DNA from: Saprospirales bacterium
GTDB lineage: Bacteria > Bacteroidota > Bacteroidia > Chitinophagales > JADIYW01
Direction of reading: 5' to 3'
DNA: 64,000 nt
Assembly: GCA_016711605.1 (NCBI GenBank)
Contig: JADJSS010000004.1
Coordinates: forward strand, 1 to 64,000
The notes beneath the pieces were generated by a model. That model saw only the letters and a list, made by a program, of their open reading frames with translations. It was not told the DNA's origin and searched no databases. Of this stretch, positions 26,571 through 35,202 are shown one piece after another. Within the stretch, counting starts at the first letter, position 1. Every line of letters begins with the position of its first letter. The position numbers and the translations under genes are program-made.

Positions 26571-27143
26571 TTAGTATAATTGTACAGGAAATTCTACTTC
26601 GATGTCTGTTTCACCAGCTGCGTTAGTAATGTCGCCATCAGCAACACCAGCAGCAGATTTATTAGGTTCGTGACGAAGTGTAACACGCAAAGTTCCATTG
26701 CTTGTTGTTGCTTTTGCTTTCAATTTAAATTCAGTTCCAAGTGGTTTTCCGTTATCATCAAATGATAAATAGTTGAAGTTTGAAATAACATCTGTTGGAG
26801 TAGATTGATAGAAAAATTGATGGTCAGCACTTTCTTCTTCAATTTCATTGCTAATTGTGTCAACAGCTGATGCATCTCTTTCATCCAATATTAATAAAGA
26901 CGCTAAATACGTTTTTCCGACAGGAACTTTTACACTATCAATCGTAGGATTTGCGCCACCTTCACCATCAATATCTTTAAAAATAAAAGTATAAACATTT
27001 GCTGGTGTAGCAGAATCTGTAAGTGTAAGTCTTAATGTTGTAATAAGTTCTGATTCATTTATTGGTGCTGCTGGTTCTTTTTTACAACTTACCATAAATA
27101 GAATGGCTGCTAATGTACTTGCTAATAAGATTTTTTTTGTCAT
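26571..27143 (-). CDS. Lipoprotein paired with a TonB-dependent receptor
   Basis: This 190-residue protein has a lipoprotein signal (FMVSC, lipidated Cys about residue 20) followed by a beta-rich domain. Recognisable blocks are L-R-L-T-L-T-D-S, F-K-D-I-D-G-E-G, and a C-terminal T-L-R-H-E-P-N-K-S-A-x-G-V-x-x-G-D-I-T-N-A-x-G-E-T-D. Close relatives in Bacteroidota are usually labelled type 1 periplasmic-binding-fold proteins and lie beside TonB receptors. It is 36 bp downstream of the receptor gene here, on the same strand. It is probably the surface or periplasmic partner that captures the receptor's substrate. The substrate is unknown; metal is a guess. Confidence 0.65.
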   Translation of the reverse strand: MTKKILLASTLAAILFMVSCKKEPAAPINESELITTLRLTLTDSATPANVYTFIFKDIDGEGGANPTIDSVKVPVGKTYLASLLILDERDASAVDTISNEIEEESADHQFFYQSTPTDVISNFNYLSFDDNGKPLGTEFKLKAKATTSNGTLRVTLRHEPNKSAAGVADGDITNAAGETDIEVEFPVQLY

Positions 27144-27179
27144 AATAATTTAATTTAATTGGTTAAAAAATGATTTTAA

Positions 27180-29504
27180 TTAGAGAAATGAATATTTTAA
27201 TCTGAATGTTAAATTCCAACCAAGTTCATCTGCATAATATCTAAAACGATTTAAGTAATCGCGATAAACTGCATTTGAAATATTTTCTGCGCTAACAGAA
27301 AAACCAATTTTATTTTTTTCATTTGCAACATATTCGAAACCAGCATCAACATCAAGTGTTGTATATGCATTCGGTGTGGCTTTGTAATCGATGATTTGAG
27401 TTGGTGTATTTTTTTGTTTAAATACATGTTGTACATTTAAACCTAGATGCACATTTTTTATTTTTTTAAATGAATAATGTGCATCGAAATAAGTTGAAAT
27501 TCTGTCAGAAGGCATGTATATCAAATTATCTTTTGCAGTAAGATTTTTTCCTCGAACAATACTAGATCGTAAATCAACAGAAAAGAACGAAAATAATTTA
27601 AACTTCGACGTAATATCGAAGCCAATTAAACGAGCATTGGTTTGGTAATATTGAAATGCAGGAAATGCGCCGCGTATTGTTAATACTGGCTCTGGCAATG
27701 GTGCTAAATAAATATAGTCGTTTATTTTGGTGATATAGAATGTCGCTTCAGTTTGAATATAATGTCTAAATTTTCCGATAACTGTTGATGTCCATTTTAT
27801 ACCTTTTTCTGGTTTCAATAATTGATTGCCAAATTCTAAAGCAGCAATACCATGATGCAATCCTTCACTGAATAATTCGCTGGCATTTGGAAATCTTGAA
27901 CTATAAGAAATATTGGTTTGTAGTTGAATGTTTTCTTTATTATTTTTCCAGCTTGCACCAGCAGCAATTGCATATGTATGAAAATTGAACTTTGGTTTAT
28001 CCAATTTGTTTTGTTTGTCATATTTAAAAGCTAGAAAACGAGTATAGTCATATCGTGCGCCTACTTCAACAATAAAATTTTTAACAGATATTTTTTCCAT
28101 GTTAAAAACACCAATACTATATTGGTAATAATCTGGAATTAATGGACGAATGCCAGTTTCAGGATTGTTTGCATTGTGTTTAGCTAAAAAATTAATACCA
28201 GCGTTGCCGTCTAACCGAACTTCTTTTTTTGTAAACTGCTTGAACCATTTGTAAGTTGATAGCACATTGTTTGACAACAGTTTTAAATTTAGAGCTGGAA
28301 TTTCAGAACGACCACCGCGACGAATATCAAATTCTTTTCTGTTATTAAATTGAAGAGAATAGATAATATCTAACTTACTTTGATTTTTGAAATAATGTAC
28401 AATGTTTATTTTTCCTAAATGATGTTGTGTTTTTTGTTGTGGATTTTCAAATTTGTAGGTAAATGGTTTTACAATTAAAGGTGTATCACTTGCGATGGCA
28501 TTTTTAAGATCTGTTAAGTTTCCGATATGCGAGCTTTTTAAAATAGCAAGCTGCTGATTAAACATGGAATAATAGGTATTGATTTCCCAGTTCTTTTTCA
28601 AAAAGCCAAAACCAACGGATAAATTACCTTCTTGCAAAGCAGTATTTGATAAATTATAATGTGGTGTTTGTTGGTCGCCAAAACGTTTATAAGTACCTTG
28701 AATAAAATATGCAATTCCACTTTTAAAACCTTGTTCAATTTTTGCAGAAGAAGTAATACCGCGACCATTCGTTTGGCCAATTAAACTTATAGCTGCTGAA
28801 AGATGTTTATTTTTTTGTAATTGAGGTGGATCCATTAAAACCAAGCCACCCATTGCGTCGGTACCGTATTCTAAGCTACCTACACCTTTTACTACTCTAA
28901 TCTGATTCGATGCGAACGGATCAATTTCTGGTGCATGTTCCGAGCCCCAATCTTGCGTTTCTAGTTTAACGCCATTATTTATTATTGAAATGCGATCGCC
29001 ATATAAACCATGAATAATTGGTTTACTTATGGTTGTACCCGTTTTTAACTGATTGACACCTGCAATAGTAGAAAGTATATTTCCTAAATCTTTTCCTTCT
29101 AATTTAGTAAGTGTTTTATTGTCAATGGTAGTGGTACTTTGTACAGATTCTTTTTCTATTCTAGAAGTTGTAGTTATTATTTCATTTAGCTCTTCAGCAT
29201 GATGTTCTAAAAAGAAATTTTTTGTAATTGATTTTGTTACATTTACTATAACCGTATCAGAAGTACAGCCAATATGATCTATAATAAACGAGTATTTTCC
29301 TGGACAAATATTGTTGAATTCATAGTATCCATTTGAATCAGCAGCTGTGCCTATTTCTAATTCTTGAATATAAACATTTGCATAATCTAAATTAGATTTG
29401 TCATGTTCGTCAATAATGTTGCCACTTATTTTTAAAGTGCAATTTTGGGAAAATGCATTAAGTGAAAATGAAATAATGAAAATGAAAAATATCTTCTGCA
29501 ACAT
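27180..29504 (-). CDS. TonB-dependent outer-membrane receptor
   Basis: This 774-residue receptor has a signal peptide (to LNAFSQ), an N-terminal carboxypeptidase-regulatory-like domain (KISGNIIDEHDKSNLDYANVYI), a plug domain (residues ~115-225) and a C-terminal 22-stranded barrel. The plug carries the block HGLYGDRISIINNG and then QDWGSEHAPEIDPF, seen in the ZnuD-like group of receptors. The last residues (FRLKYSFL) form the final beta-strand. A -7 box ends 5 bases upstream of the ATG, so the mRNA is probably leaderless. With the downstream lipoprotein it forms an uptake pair; zinc or another metal complex is a possible substrate (inference). Confidence 0.85.
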   Translation of the reverse strand: MLQKIFFIFIISFSLNAFSQNCTLKISGNIIDEHDKSNLDYANVYIQELEIGTAADSNGYYEFNNICPGKYSFIIDHIGCTSDTVIVNVTKSITKNFFLEHHAEELNEIITTTSRIEKESVQSTTTIDNKTLTKLEGKDLGNILSTIAGVNQLKTGTTISKPIIHGLYGDRISIINNGVKLETQDWGSEHAPEIDPFASNQIRVVKGVGSLEYGTDAMGGLVLMDPPQLQKNKHLSAAISLIGQTNGRGITSSAKIEQGFKSGIAYFIQGTYKRFGDQQTPHYNLSNTALQEGNLSVGFGFLKKNWEINTYYSMFNQQLAILKSSHIGNLTDLKNAIASDTPLIVKPFTYKFENPQQKTQHHLGKINIVHYFKNQSKLDIIYSLQFNNRKEFDIRRGGRSEIPALNLKLLSNNVLSTYKWFKQFTKKEVRLDGNAGINFLAKHNANNPETGIRPLIPDYYQYSIGVFNMEKISVKNFIVEVGARYDYTRFLAFKYDKQNKLDKPKFNFHTYAIAAGASWKNNKENIQLQTNISYSSRFPNASELFSEGLHHGIAALEFGNQLLKPEKGIKWTSTVIGKFRHYIQTEATFYITKINDYIYLAPLPEPVLTIRGAFPAFQYYQTNARLIGFDITSKFKLFSFFSVDLRSSIVRGKNLTAKDNLIYMPSDRISTYFDAHYSFKKIKNVHLGLNVQHVFKQKNTPTQIIDYKATPNAYTTLDVDAGFEYVANEKNKIGFSVSAENISNAVYRDYLNRFRYYADELGWNLTFRLKYSFL

Positions 29505-29509
29505 AATTG

Positions 29510-29517
29510 CAAATATA
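29510..29517 (-). promoter_or_regulatory. -7 box (TATATTTG) of the TonB receptor gene
   Basis: Read on the minus strand TATATTTG is a full TAnnTTTG match. Its last base is at 29510 and the ATG begins at 29504, so the expected start of transcription coincides with the start codon. Confidence 0.6.
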
Positions 29518-29587
29518 AACTAAAATCCTTTAAAATGCAATTTTGTTGCAAGTTAAAATGTGTATAAAAAATCTCGCATAGAAATAT

Positions 29588-29825
29588 GAGAATGGTTTAA
29601 TCAAACACACGTTTCGTCTTGCGGAATACTCTTGTTAGATTGGCTTTTACACATCCAATCAGAGATTGGTTTAATCATTACACACGAGTGATCCTATCGG
29701 AACACTCGCGCGAGAGGGGTTTAGTTGGTCATTGTACCCAACAGGGGTTATCCGGTCGTCCTGGAAGACTGCGGATTACGAGATGACACCATCGGAACAC
29801 TGCAGATTGGGATTTTAGTTAGATT
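29588..29825. repeat. Degenerate tandem repeat block of unknown family
   Basis: This GC-richer noncoding stretch holds three related units. Units 1 and 2 share ttggtttaatca..acacacg (29594 and 29667). Units 2 and 3 align over about 45 bp as acgagtgatcctatcggaac (from 29683) and acgagatgacaccatcggaa (from 29778), each ending in ttttagttag/ttagttgg. Units 1 to 3 share CGGAAnACTC. No reading frame or tRNA-like structure is evident. It lies between the TonB receptor promoter and the tRNA-Val terminator. Confidence 0.55.
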
Positions 29826-29869
29826 CTATTATTTCGAAAAAAGAATTAATTCCATAGCATAAAATAAAA

Positions 29870-29897
29870 AATCTCGACATAAAGTCGAGATTTTTCT
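29870..29897 (-). terminator. Terminator of tRNA-Val
   Basis: The 9-bp stem AATCTCGAC/GTCGAGATT lies immediately downstream of the tRNA on the minus strand and is followed by a T-rich run in that direction. Confidence 0.85.
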
Positions 29898-29900
29898 CTG

Positions 29901-29975
29901 TGGGCGCACACGGGTTCGAACCGCGGACCCCCTGCTTGTAAGGCAGGTGCTCTGAACCAGCTGAGCTATGCGCCC
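29901..29975 (-). tRNA. tRNA-Val (anticodon TAC)
   Basis: The minus strand begins GGGCGCATAGCTCAGCTGG and ends GTGCGCCCA. The acceptor stem is GGGCGCA/TGCGCCC, and the anticodon loop is C-T-TAC-A-A within CCTGC/GCAGG. The T-loop is GTTCGAACC. No CCA is encoded, and the discriminator base is A. The anticodon TAC reads valine GUN codons. Confidence 0.96.
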
Positions 29976-29998
29976 TCTACATTTCTGTAAAGCGAGTG

Positions 29999-30006
29999 CA
30001 AAGATA
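29999..30006 (-). promoter_or_regulatory. -7 box (TATCTTTG) of tRNA-Val
   Basis: Read on the minus strand TATCTTTG matches TAnnTTTG and lies 23 bp upstream of the tRNA 5' end; the upstream -33 element is weak (TTTA). Confidence 0.7.
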
Positions 30007-30070
30007 GGATTATCTTGTTAAATAAAAAATTTTAGAAGGATTTTTTTATTTTTTTTTAATGCAATCTATT

Positions 30071-30526
30071 TTATTCCTTAATTAACAGTTGTTGGACAGA
30101 TTTTGCCCAATCAATAATGATAGTTTTTTCTGTTGAAGTTAAGGTAGCATCTTTATGAATTAAAGTGTATGAAGATAATGGCATCCATCCTTTTTCTTGA
30201 GAGGAAATTACTTTTTCCATTTTTTTTCTTGCTTTTTTGTTTTCATAAGAATTAAATTCTGAGAAATTTAATTCTTCTTTACCTTCATTTATATGATTAT
30301 TTAACCAAAAACCAATAGGTTGAATGTGTGAATACCATGGATATACAGTGTTATTAGAATGGCAATCAAAACATGCTTTCTTTAATATGGCTTGCACATT
30401 TTCTGGTGTGTTGTATTTTTGTTCAATTGAATTTGAAGATACAATTGAAGTTTGATTTTTTTTTGTTGGAATGAATTGTAATAATACGATTACAATTAAT
30501 ATTCCGAGACCAATTTTTTTTAGCAT
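30071..30526 (-). CDS. Haem-binding domain protein (single CxxCH)
   Basis: This 151-residue protein has an N-terminal membrane helix (residues 4-19, GLGILIVIVLLQFI) and a haem attachment motif A-C52-F-D-C55-H56-S-N. It continues with T-V-Y-P-W-Y-S-H-I-Q-P-I-G-F-W-L and K-K-M-E-K-V-I-S-S-Q-E-K-G-W-M-P. This arrangement is the Haem_bd domain common in Bacteroidota, a small membrane-anchored monohaem cytochrome facing the periplasm. Electron partners are unknown. It is the last gene of a left-reading group (33265 to 30071) with short spacers; the preceding methyltransferase is 12 bp away. Confidence 0.85.
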   Translation of the reverse strand: MLKKIGLGILIVIVLLQFIPTKKNQTSIVSSNSIEQKYNTPENVQAILKKACFDCHSNNTVYPWYSHIQPIGFWLNNHINEGKEELNFSEFNSYENKKARKKMEKVISSQEKGWMPLSSYTLIHKDATLTSTEKTIIIDWAKSVQQLLIKE

Positions 30527-30538
30527 GTTCTTTCTTTT

Positions 30539-31432
30539 TTAGAATCTACAATATACACCAAGTGGAAGTTTTTGATTTGTTGTTGAAGGTATATACAATT
30601 CACCATATTTTGGAAGTATGTTTTCTAATGTCGATTTTTTAATATTATCAGCCATCAGGTTTTCAATGATCAAAGAAGAGAAACCTAACGAATAAGTATT
30701 TAAAATAAAAAAATGATTTTCTTTATCTAGTAACGTTAAAACATCAAATATCATTTCATTGATTTGATCTTCGAGTTTCCATTTTTCGCCATCCGTTCCA
30801 TGTCCATACGCTGGTGGATCCAAAATAATTCCTTGATAAATTTTTCCGCGTTTAATTTCTCGTTTTACAAATTTCACCGCATCTTCCACAACCCAACGAA
30901 TATCTTTTAATTTAGAAGATTCCATGTTTCGGTTTGCCCAACTTACTACTTGTTTTATCGAATCAACATGATACACCTCAGCACCAGCAGCTGCAGCAGC
31001 CAAACTTGAACCACCTGTATAAGCAAATAAATTCAATACTTTTGGCGATTCCACATTTTTTTTGATAGCACTTGTTCTATCAAAAATAAAATCCCAATGC
31101 ACACTTTGTTCGGGAAAAATACCAACGTGTTTGAATTTTGTGAGTGCTAAATTAAAGTTTAAATTTAGTTGTTGATGCTGATAATTAATTTCCCAATTTT
31201 CTGGCATTTTTTTAAAAAAATCCCATTTTCCGTTTGAAGAAGAAAGACCAATAAATTTTACATGTGCTTTTTCTAACCAATCTTTTTCGGTTAATTTTTT
31301 TGACCAAATTGCTTGTGGTTCTGGACGAATCGTAATGTATTCGCCAAAGCGTTCTAGTTTTTCAAAATTTCCTGTGTCGATTAATTCGTACTCTTTCCAA
31401 TTTTCAGGATACAACGTGGCAATAGATTCCAT
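30539..31432 (-). CDS. RlmI-like SAM-dependent RNA methyltransferase
   Basis: This 297-residue protein has a class I SAM fold. The motifs are V-L-N-L-F-A-Y-T-G-G-S-S-L-A-A-A (motif I), a Y-H-V-D-S acidic strand, V-E-D-A-V-K-F-V, and the D-P-P-A-Y-G-H-G catalytic loop. These match the C-terminal catalytic part of the RlmI/RlmK-like 23S rRNA (cytosine-C5 or guanine) methyltransferases. The usual N-terminal PUA domain is shortened to about 90 residues. The target nucleotide cannot be told from sequence. It sits between DUF4199 and haem-binding genes on the same strand. Confidence 0.75.
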   Translation of the reverse strand: MESIATLYPENWKEYELIDTGNFEKLERFGEYITIRPEPQAIWSKKLTEKDWLEKAHVKFIGLSSSNGKWDFFKKMPENWEINYQHQQLNLNFNLALTKFKHVGIFPEQSVHWDFIFDRTSAIKKNVESPKVLNLFAYTGGSSLAAAAAGAEVYHVDSIKQVVSWANRNMESSKLKDIRWVVEDAVKFVKREIKRGKIYQGIILDPPAYGHGTDGEKWKLEDQINEMIFDVLTLLDKENHFFILNTYSLGFSSLIIENLMADNIKKSTLENILPKYGELYIPSTTNQKLPLGVYCRF

Positions 31433-31473
31433 TTTGTAAAAATAAGAATAAAGATGAATGAGAAAAAATTAAA

Positions 31474-32019
31474 TTATTTTTCTTTTTTATAAATAGCTGC
31501 GCCGATAGCTGAACTAATTTCACTAATTACTATAAATGTTATAAATGAAGTAATGGTCATAAATATTGGTGATGAAAATTTTTGTGCCATTTCCATAGCT
31601 GTTTCAATCTTTTCTTCGCTCAATCCTTTGTCCGCCATTTGTTCTTTTTGAACTTGCATTAAACCATCCATAAAATCAGTATTAATAAAGTTGGTGTAAA
31701 TAAAAAAGTAAACAATACTGATAATGGCTAAAATCAATGTAATTAACATGCCAGCTTTAAATAATGAACCAAATGAAATTAATTTATTTGCATTTTCAGC
31801 TGCAATGTTTTTTACGCCAATAAAAACTAAAATCATAGAAATTAAAATAGAAACATAACGCGACCAACTATCGTATTCCACATTAATAAAATAAAAAACT
31901 AAAGATAAAATAATTGAAACTAAACCAGTAATAATGCCAAATTTTATAGCCGTATCTTTAAAATTCAGTTCGCCTTTTTCTCTCAACGAAATTGGTTGGT
32001 CTGTGTTATTTGTACTCAT
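31474..32019 (-). CDS. DUF4199 membrane protein
   Basis: This 181-residue protein has four predicted helices: about 25-45, 52-72, 88-112 and 150-172. A charged segment lies between helices 3 and 4, with M-D-G-L-M-Q-V-Q-K-E-Q-M and E-K-I-E-T-A-M-E-M-A. This layout is the DUF4199 family, restricted largely to Bacteroidota and without known function. It is often found near envelope or glycosyltransferase genes. Here it lies between the flavoprotein and the RlmI-like gene (spacers 33 and 41 bp). Confidence 0.8.
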   Translation of the reverse strand: MSTNNTDQPISLREKGELNFKDTAIKFGIITGLVSIILSLVFYFINVEYDSWSRYVSILISMILVFIGVKNIAAENANKLISFGSLFKAGMLITLILAIISIVYFFIYTNFINTDFMDGLMQVQKEQMADKGLSEEKIETAMEMAQKFSSPIFMTITSFITFIVISEISSAIGAAIYKKEK

Positions 32020-32052
32020 TATTTTAATTTTAATAAAGGTATGATTTTAGTT

Positions 32053-33265
32053 TTATTCACCAATATTATTTCCTGCAATAAATCCGGTTGTCCATGCCGC
32101 TTGAAAATTGAAACCACCTGTAACTGCGTCAATATCTAAAACTTCACCAGCAAAATATAGGTTTGGAACAATTTTGCTTTGCATGGTTTTGAAATCTACT
32201 TCATTTAATGCTACGCCACCAGCCGTAACAAATTCATCTTTGTTGGTGCTTTTACTTTGAATATTTATTTCGCAATTCGTCAAAAAATCTGCTATAGAAT
32301 GCAGTTCATTTTTGTTGAGATTTGCCCATTGTTTTTCCGTATCTATGTTTAATTCCAATAAACAATTTTTCCAAAATCGATTGGCTAATTTATACGGTGA
32401 AAAATTTTGAATAGCTTTTTTTGTATGTTCCATTTTTATTGCATTCAATTCAATTATGGCCTTGTCTTTTGATTCGTTTATCCAATTTATTAAAATAGAA
32501 AACTGATAATTTTTTTCTGCCAAAAAAGCGAGCACCAAATGCTGATAATTTTAAAATGACTGGTCCACTTAAACCAGTATGTGTAATGAGCAAAATGCCA
32601 TTTGTTTCAAATGCTGATTCTTTAATTTTTATTTTAGTAGATGGTATTGAAATTCCAGATAAATCTCTGAATAAATTATTTTTTGTATTGAACGTAAATA
32701 AACTTGGAACTGGTTCAATAATAGTATGTTTCAATGATTTTAAACTGTTCCAAATAGTGTTGTTGCTGCCACTTGCTATCAATAAATAGTCTGCTTTTAA
32801 AATGGTATTGTTATAGTTGATTTCAAATTTTTCTTCTATAGAAATTTGCATCACTTTTGCCTGTAAAATTATTTTTATACCTAATTTTGTAGCTTCATTT
32901 TTTAAACAATTTACAATCGTCATTGAATCATCTGTTGTTGGAAAAATTCGACCATCATCTTCTGTTTTTAAAGTAACATTTTTACTTTCAAAAAAATCAA
33001 TGGTATGTTCGCAATTAAATTGAAAGAACGGTGACAGTAATTCTTTATTTCCTCTTGGATAAAATTTTACTAATTCTTTTACATCATAACAAGCATGTGT
33101 AACATTGCATCTTCCACCACCAGAAATACGCACTTTTCCAAGCACTTCATTTCCTTGTTCTAAAATAATAATATCTATATTTTGCTGAGCTTCAGCCAAT
33201 GTAATAGCAGCCATAAATCCAGCTGCGCCACCACCAACAATTACTAATTTTTTTCGATTTTCCAC
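32053..33265 (-). CDS. BaiN/HI0933-like NAD(P)/FAD flavoprotein (one frameshift)
   Basis: The N-terminal part has the FAD-binding loop V-I-V-G-G-G-A-A-G-F-M-A-A and R-I-S-G-G-G-R-C-N-V-T-H, the hallmark of the YhiN/HI0933 family. The C-terminal part ends T-G-G-F-N-F-Q-A-A-W-T-T-G-F-I-A-G, also a family signature. The two parts overlap in different frames. Removing one base from the A6 run at 32522-32527 restores SAFGARFLAEKNYQFSILINW and a ~404-residue protein, so the break is a homopolymer slip. Family members bind FAD; their reaction is mostly unknown (BaiN acts on bile acids). Confidence 0.85.
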
Positions 33266-33315
33266 TTGAGTACAAAGATATTAAAATGAAACTCGTTGCT
33301 TGTCCTTTTTTTATT

Positions 33316-33323
33316 TAGATTTG
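33316..33323 (+). promoter_or_regulatory. -7 box (TAGATTTG) of the isoaspartyl peptidase gene
   Basis: TAGATTTG matches TAnnTTTG and lies 13 bp before the ATG at 33337, leaving a very short leader. Confidence 0.55.
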
Positions 33324-33336
33324 TAAAAAAAAATTA

Positions 33337-34263
33337 ATGCAAAGATTTTCAATAGCTATTCATGGTGGTGCAGGAACAATTTTACAATCAGAAATGAGTG
33401 CTGAAAAAGAGAAAGGATATAAAGATGCGTTGCAAGATGCATTGAATGCTGGTTATAAAGTGTTAGAAAATGGTGGTACTTCATTAGATGCTGTTGAACA
33501 ATCAATGATGCAATTAGAAAATTGTCCGTTGTTTAATGCAGCAAAAGGTGCTGTATTTAATGCACTTGGCAAACATGAAATGGATGCATCCATTATGGAA
33601 GGAAAAAATCGAATGGCTGGTGCGGTTTCTGGCGTGCATAATATACAACATCCAACTTCGTTGGCGCGACAAGTGATGGAACAAACCGAACATGTTTTTT
33701 TAATTGGTGAAGGCGCAATGGATTTTGCAGCAACTATTGGTTTTCCGTTTATAGATGATGATTATTTTTATGATGAGTTTCGGTATCAGCAATGGTTGAA
33801 AATTAAAGACAGTGAAAAATTTCAATTAGATCATACTATAGTTGATAAAAAATTTGGAACGGTTGGTGCTGTAGCATTAGATATACATGGTAATTTGGCA
33901 GCTGCTACATCAACTGGTGGAATGACCAATAAGAAATTTGGTAGAGTAGGTGATAGTCCAATTATTGGTGCTGGCACTTATGCCAATAATGCAACTTGTG
34001 CAGTTTCTTGTACAGGTAGTGGTGAATATTTTATTCGCGGTGTGGTTGCTTATGATGTGTCGTGTTTGATGGAATATAAAGGTTTGAGTTTACAAGCAGC
34101 TTGCGACGAAGTAGTTCAACATCGATTAAAAAATATGGATGGTGATGGTGGTTTGATTGCCGTAGATACTCAAGGAAATATAGTGCTTTCATTCAATACT
34201 GAAGGTATGTATCGTGCTTGTAGAAATAATGAAGGCAGACATGAAGTGAGTATTTATAAATAA
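33337..34263 (+). CDS. Isoaspartyl peptidase/L-asparaginase (Ntn hydrolase)
   Basis: This 308-residue plant-type asparaginase has the N-terminal start I-A-I-H-G-G-A-G-T and the autoprocessing site K-F-G-T175-V-G-A-V-A, where Thr175 becomes the N-terminal nucleophile of the beta chain. Downstream it has A-A-T-S-T-G-G-M-T-N-K and R-V-G-D-S-P-I-I-G-A-G-T-Y-A, with S-C-T-G-S-G-E-Y-F-I-R closing the substrate pocket. It hydrolyses isoaspartyl dipeptides and asparagine, with a repair or salvage role. There is no signal peptide, so it is cytoplasmic. It is convergent with the gene at 34271, 8 bp apart. Confidence 0.93.
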   Translation: MQRFSIAIHGGAGTILQSEMSAEKEKGYKDALQDALNAGYKVLENGGTSLDAVEQSMMQLENCPLFNAAKGAVFNALGKHEMDASIMEGKNRMAGAVSGVHNIQHPTSLARQVMEQTEHVFLIGEGAMDFAATIGFPFIDDDYFYDEFRYQQWLKIKDSEKFQLDHTIVDKKFGTVGAVALDIHGNLAAATSTGGMTNKKFGRVGDSPIIGAGTYANNATCAVSCTGSGEYFIRGVVAYDVSCLMEYKGLSLQAACDEVVQHRLKNMDGDGGLIAVDTQGNIVLSFNTEGMYRACRNNEGRHEVSIYK

Positions 34264-34270
34264 AATGCAC

Positions 34271-35194
34271 TTAATTTTTCATTAATAAATCTTTCTCATA
34301 AAATTGTTCTAAGATCCATTCATCGCAATAAACAGGATTTATTTTAGGATTGTTTTTTACATGTTTTAGTAAATCAGAAAAGTTATTTGGTAATCGATTG
34401 AAATATCGAAATGCTGATACTAAAGTGCCAAACATACATTCAGCTAACAAAAAATAAGCATCTTCGCGTGCCATTCCTGAAGCACGAACCATTTGCCGTT
34501 CTGCAGGATTTATACGATATTTTTTTACATAATTTAATAGATTTTGATGGTAGTTCACATCTTCTGTAATTGCCATAATAGAATTATATCTAGGATGTAT
34601 TTTATCTAACATTTGCTTCGTTTGTTTTTCCATTTCATCCAAACCATCATCAAACTGATCTAATAATTGCAAATCATAAACAGGATTTGCATGTACGACT
34701 TCTAGTAAATGACAAATAATGGTATCACGCGGAACACGAATACCAATAGGATCTGAGATGCCTGATGGATCATTTAAAAATCGCAAAATTTGATGAAAGG
34801 TGAAATTGATATTTTTAGTTTTATAATAACTTGCAGCACCAGGTGAAATAAAATATCGCAACATATCATACGCGCCAAACCACAATTGTTTTTGTGATGG
34901 AATTTGTTCTATAAAACCGATTTCTTTTAATCTGTTTAATCGCTTTTTCATCGCTGGATAATAAAACGTATTGAATAGTGTGATGGCTAATCGTTTCGTT
35001 TTATTCAGTATTATTTTTGGAGTTCCAATGGCGCGAAGCATTAATTTTATTGGATGTTGCTTTAGTCTATCAGTTGCTGTTTCACTTTCATTTTCACTTT
35101 CACTATCACTTTGCAATAAATAATCATCTAAAGAAATATTTTTATTGTCAGCAATAAATCTACCGAATTTATCTTTTTTTAAAACTACTTTCAT
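34271..35194 (-). CDS. Conserved hypothetical protein with Ser/Glu-rich insert
   Basis: This 307-residue protein was not recognised. It is mostly alpha-helical and soluble, with a conserved-looking core F-G-A-Y-D-M-L-R-Y-F-I-S-P-G-A-A-S-Y-Y and A-R-E-D-A-Y-F-L-L-A-E-C-M-F-G-T-L-V-S-A. Near residue 30 a low-complexity S-D-S-E-S-E-N-E-S-E-T-A-T segment is encoded by GAAAGT-type words (about 35075-35115), the same dispersed repeat present in valS and at the end of ubiX. It is the last gene of a left-reading cluster (8 bp after cdd). A role in cell-envelope or enzyme regulation is unknown. Confidence 0.55.
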   Translation of the reverse strand: MKVVLKKDKFGRFIADNKNISLDDYLLQSDSESENESETATDRLKQHPIKLMLRAIGTPKIILNKTKRLAITLFNTFYYPAMKKRLNRLKEIGFIEQIPSQKQLWFGAYDMLRYFISPGAASYYKTKNINFTFHQILRFLNDPSGISDPIGIRVPRDTIICHLLEVVHANPVYDLQLLDQFDDGLDEMEKQTKQMLDKIHPRYNSIMAITEDVNYHQNLLNYVKKYRINPAERQMVRASGMAREDAYFLLAECMFGTLVSAFRYFNRLPNNFSDLLKHVKNNPKINPVYCDEWILEQFYEKDLLMKN

Positions 35195-35202
35195 CTTAAA
35201 AG

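Noticed and set aside
29588..29825. CRISPR array
   Set aside because: The repeats are degenerate, only three units exist with unequal spacing, and no cas gene is present.
34271..35194. Secreted or membrane protein
   Set aside because: No signal peptide or membrane helix is visible; it is treated as a soluble protein of unknown function.
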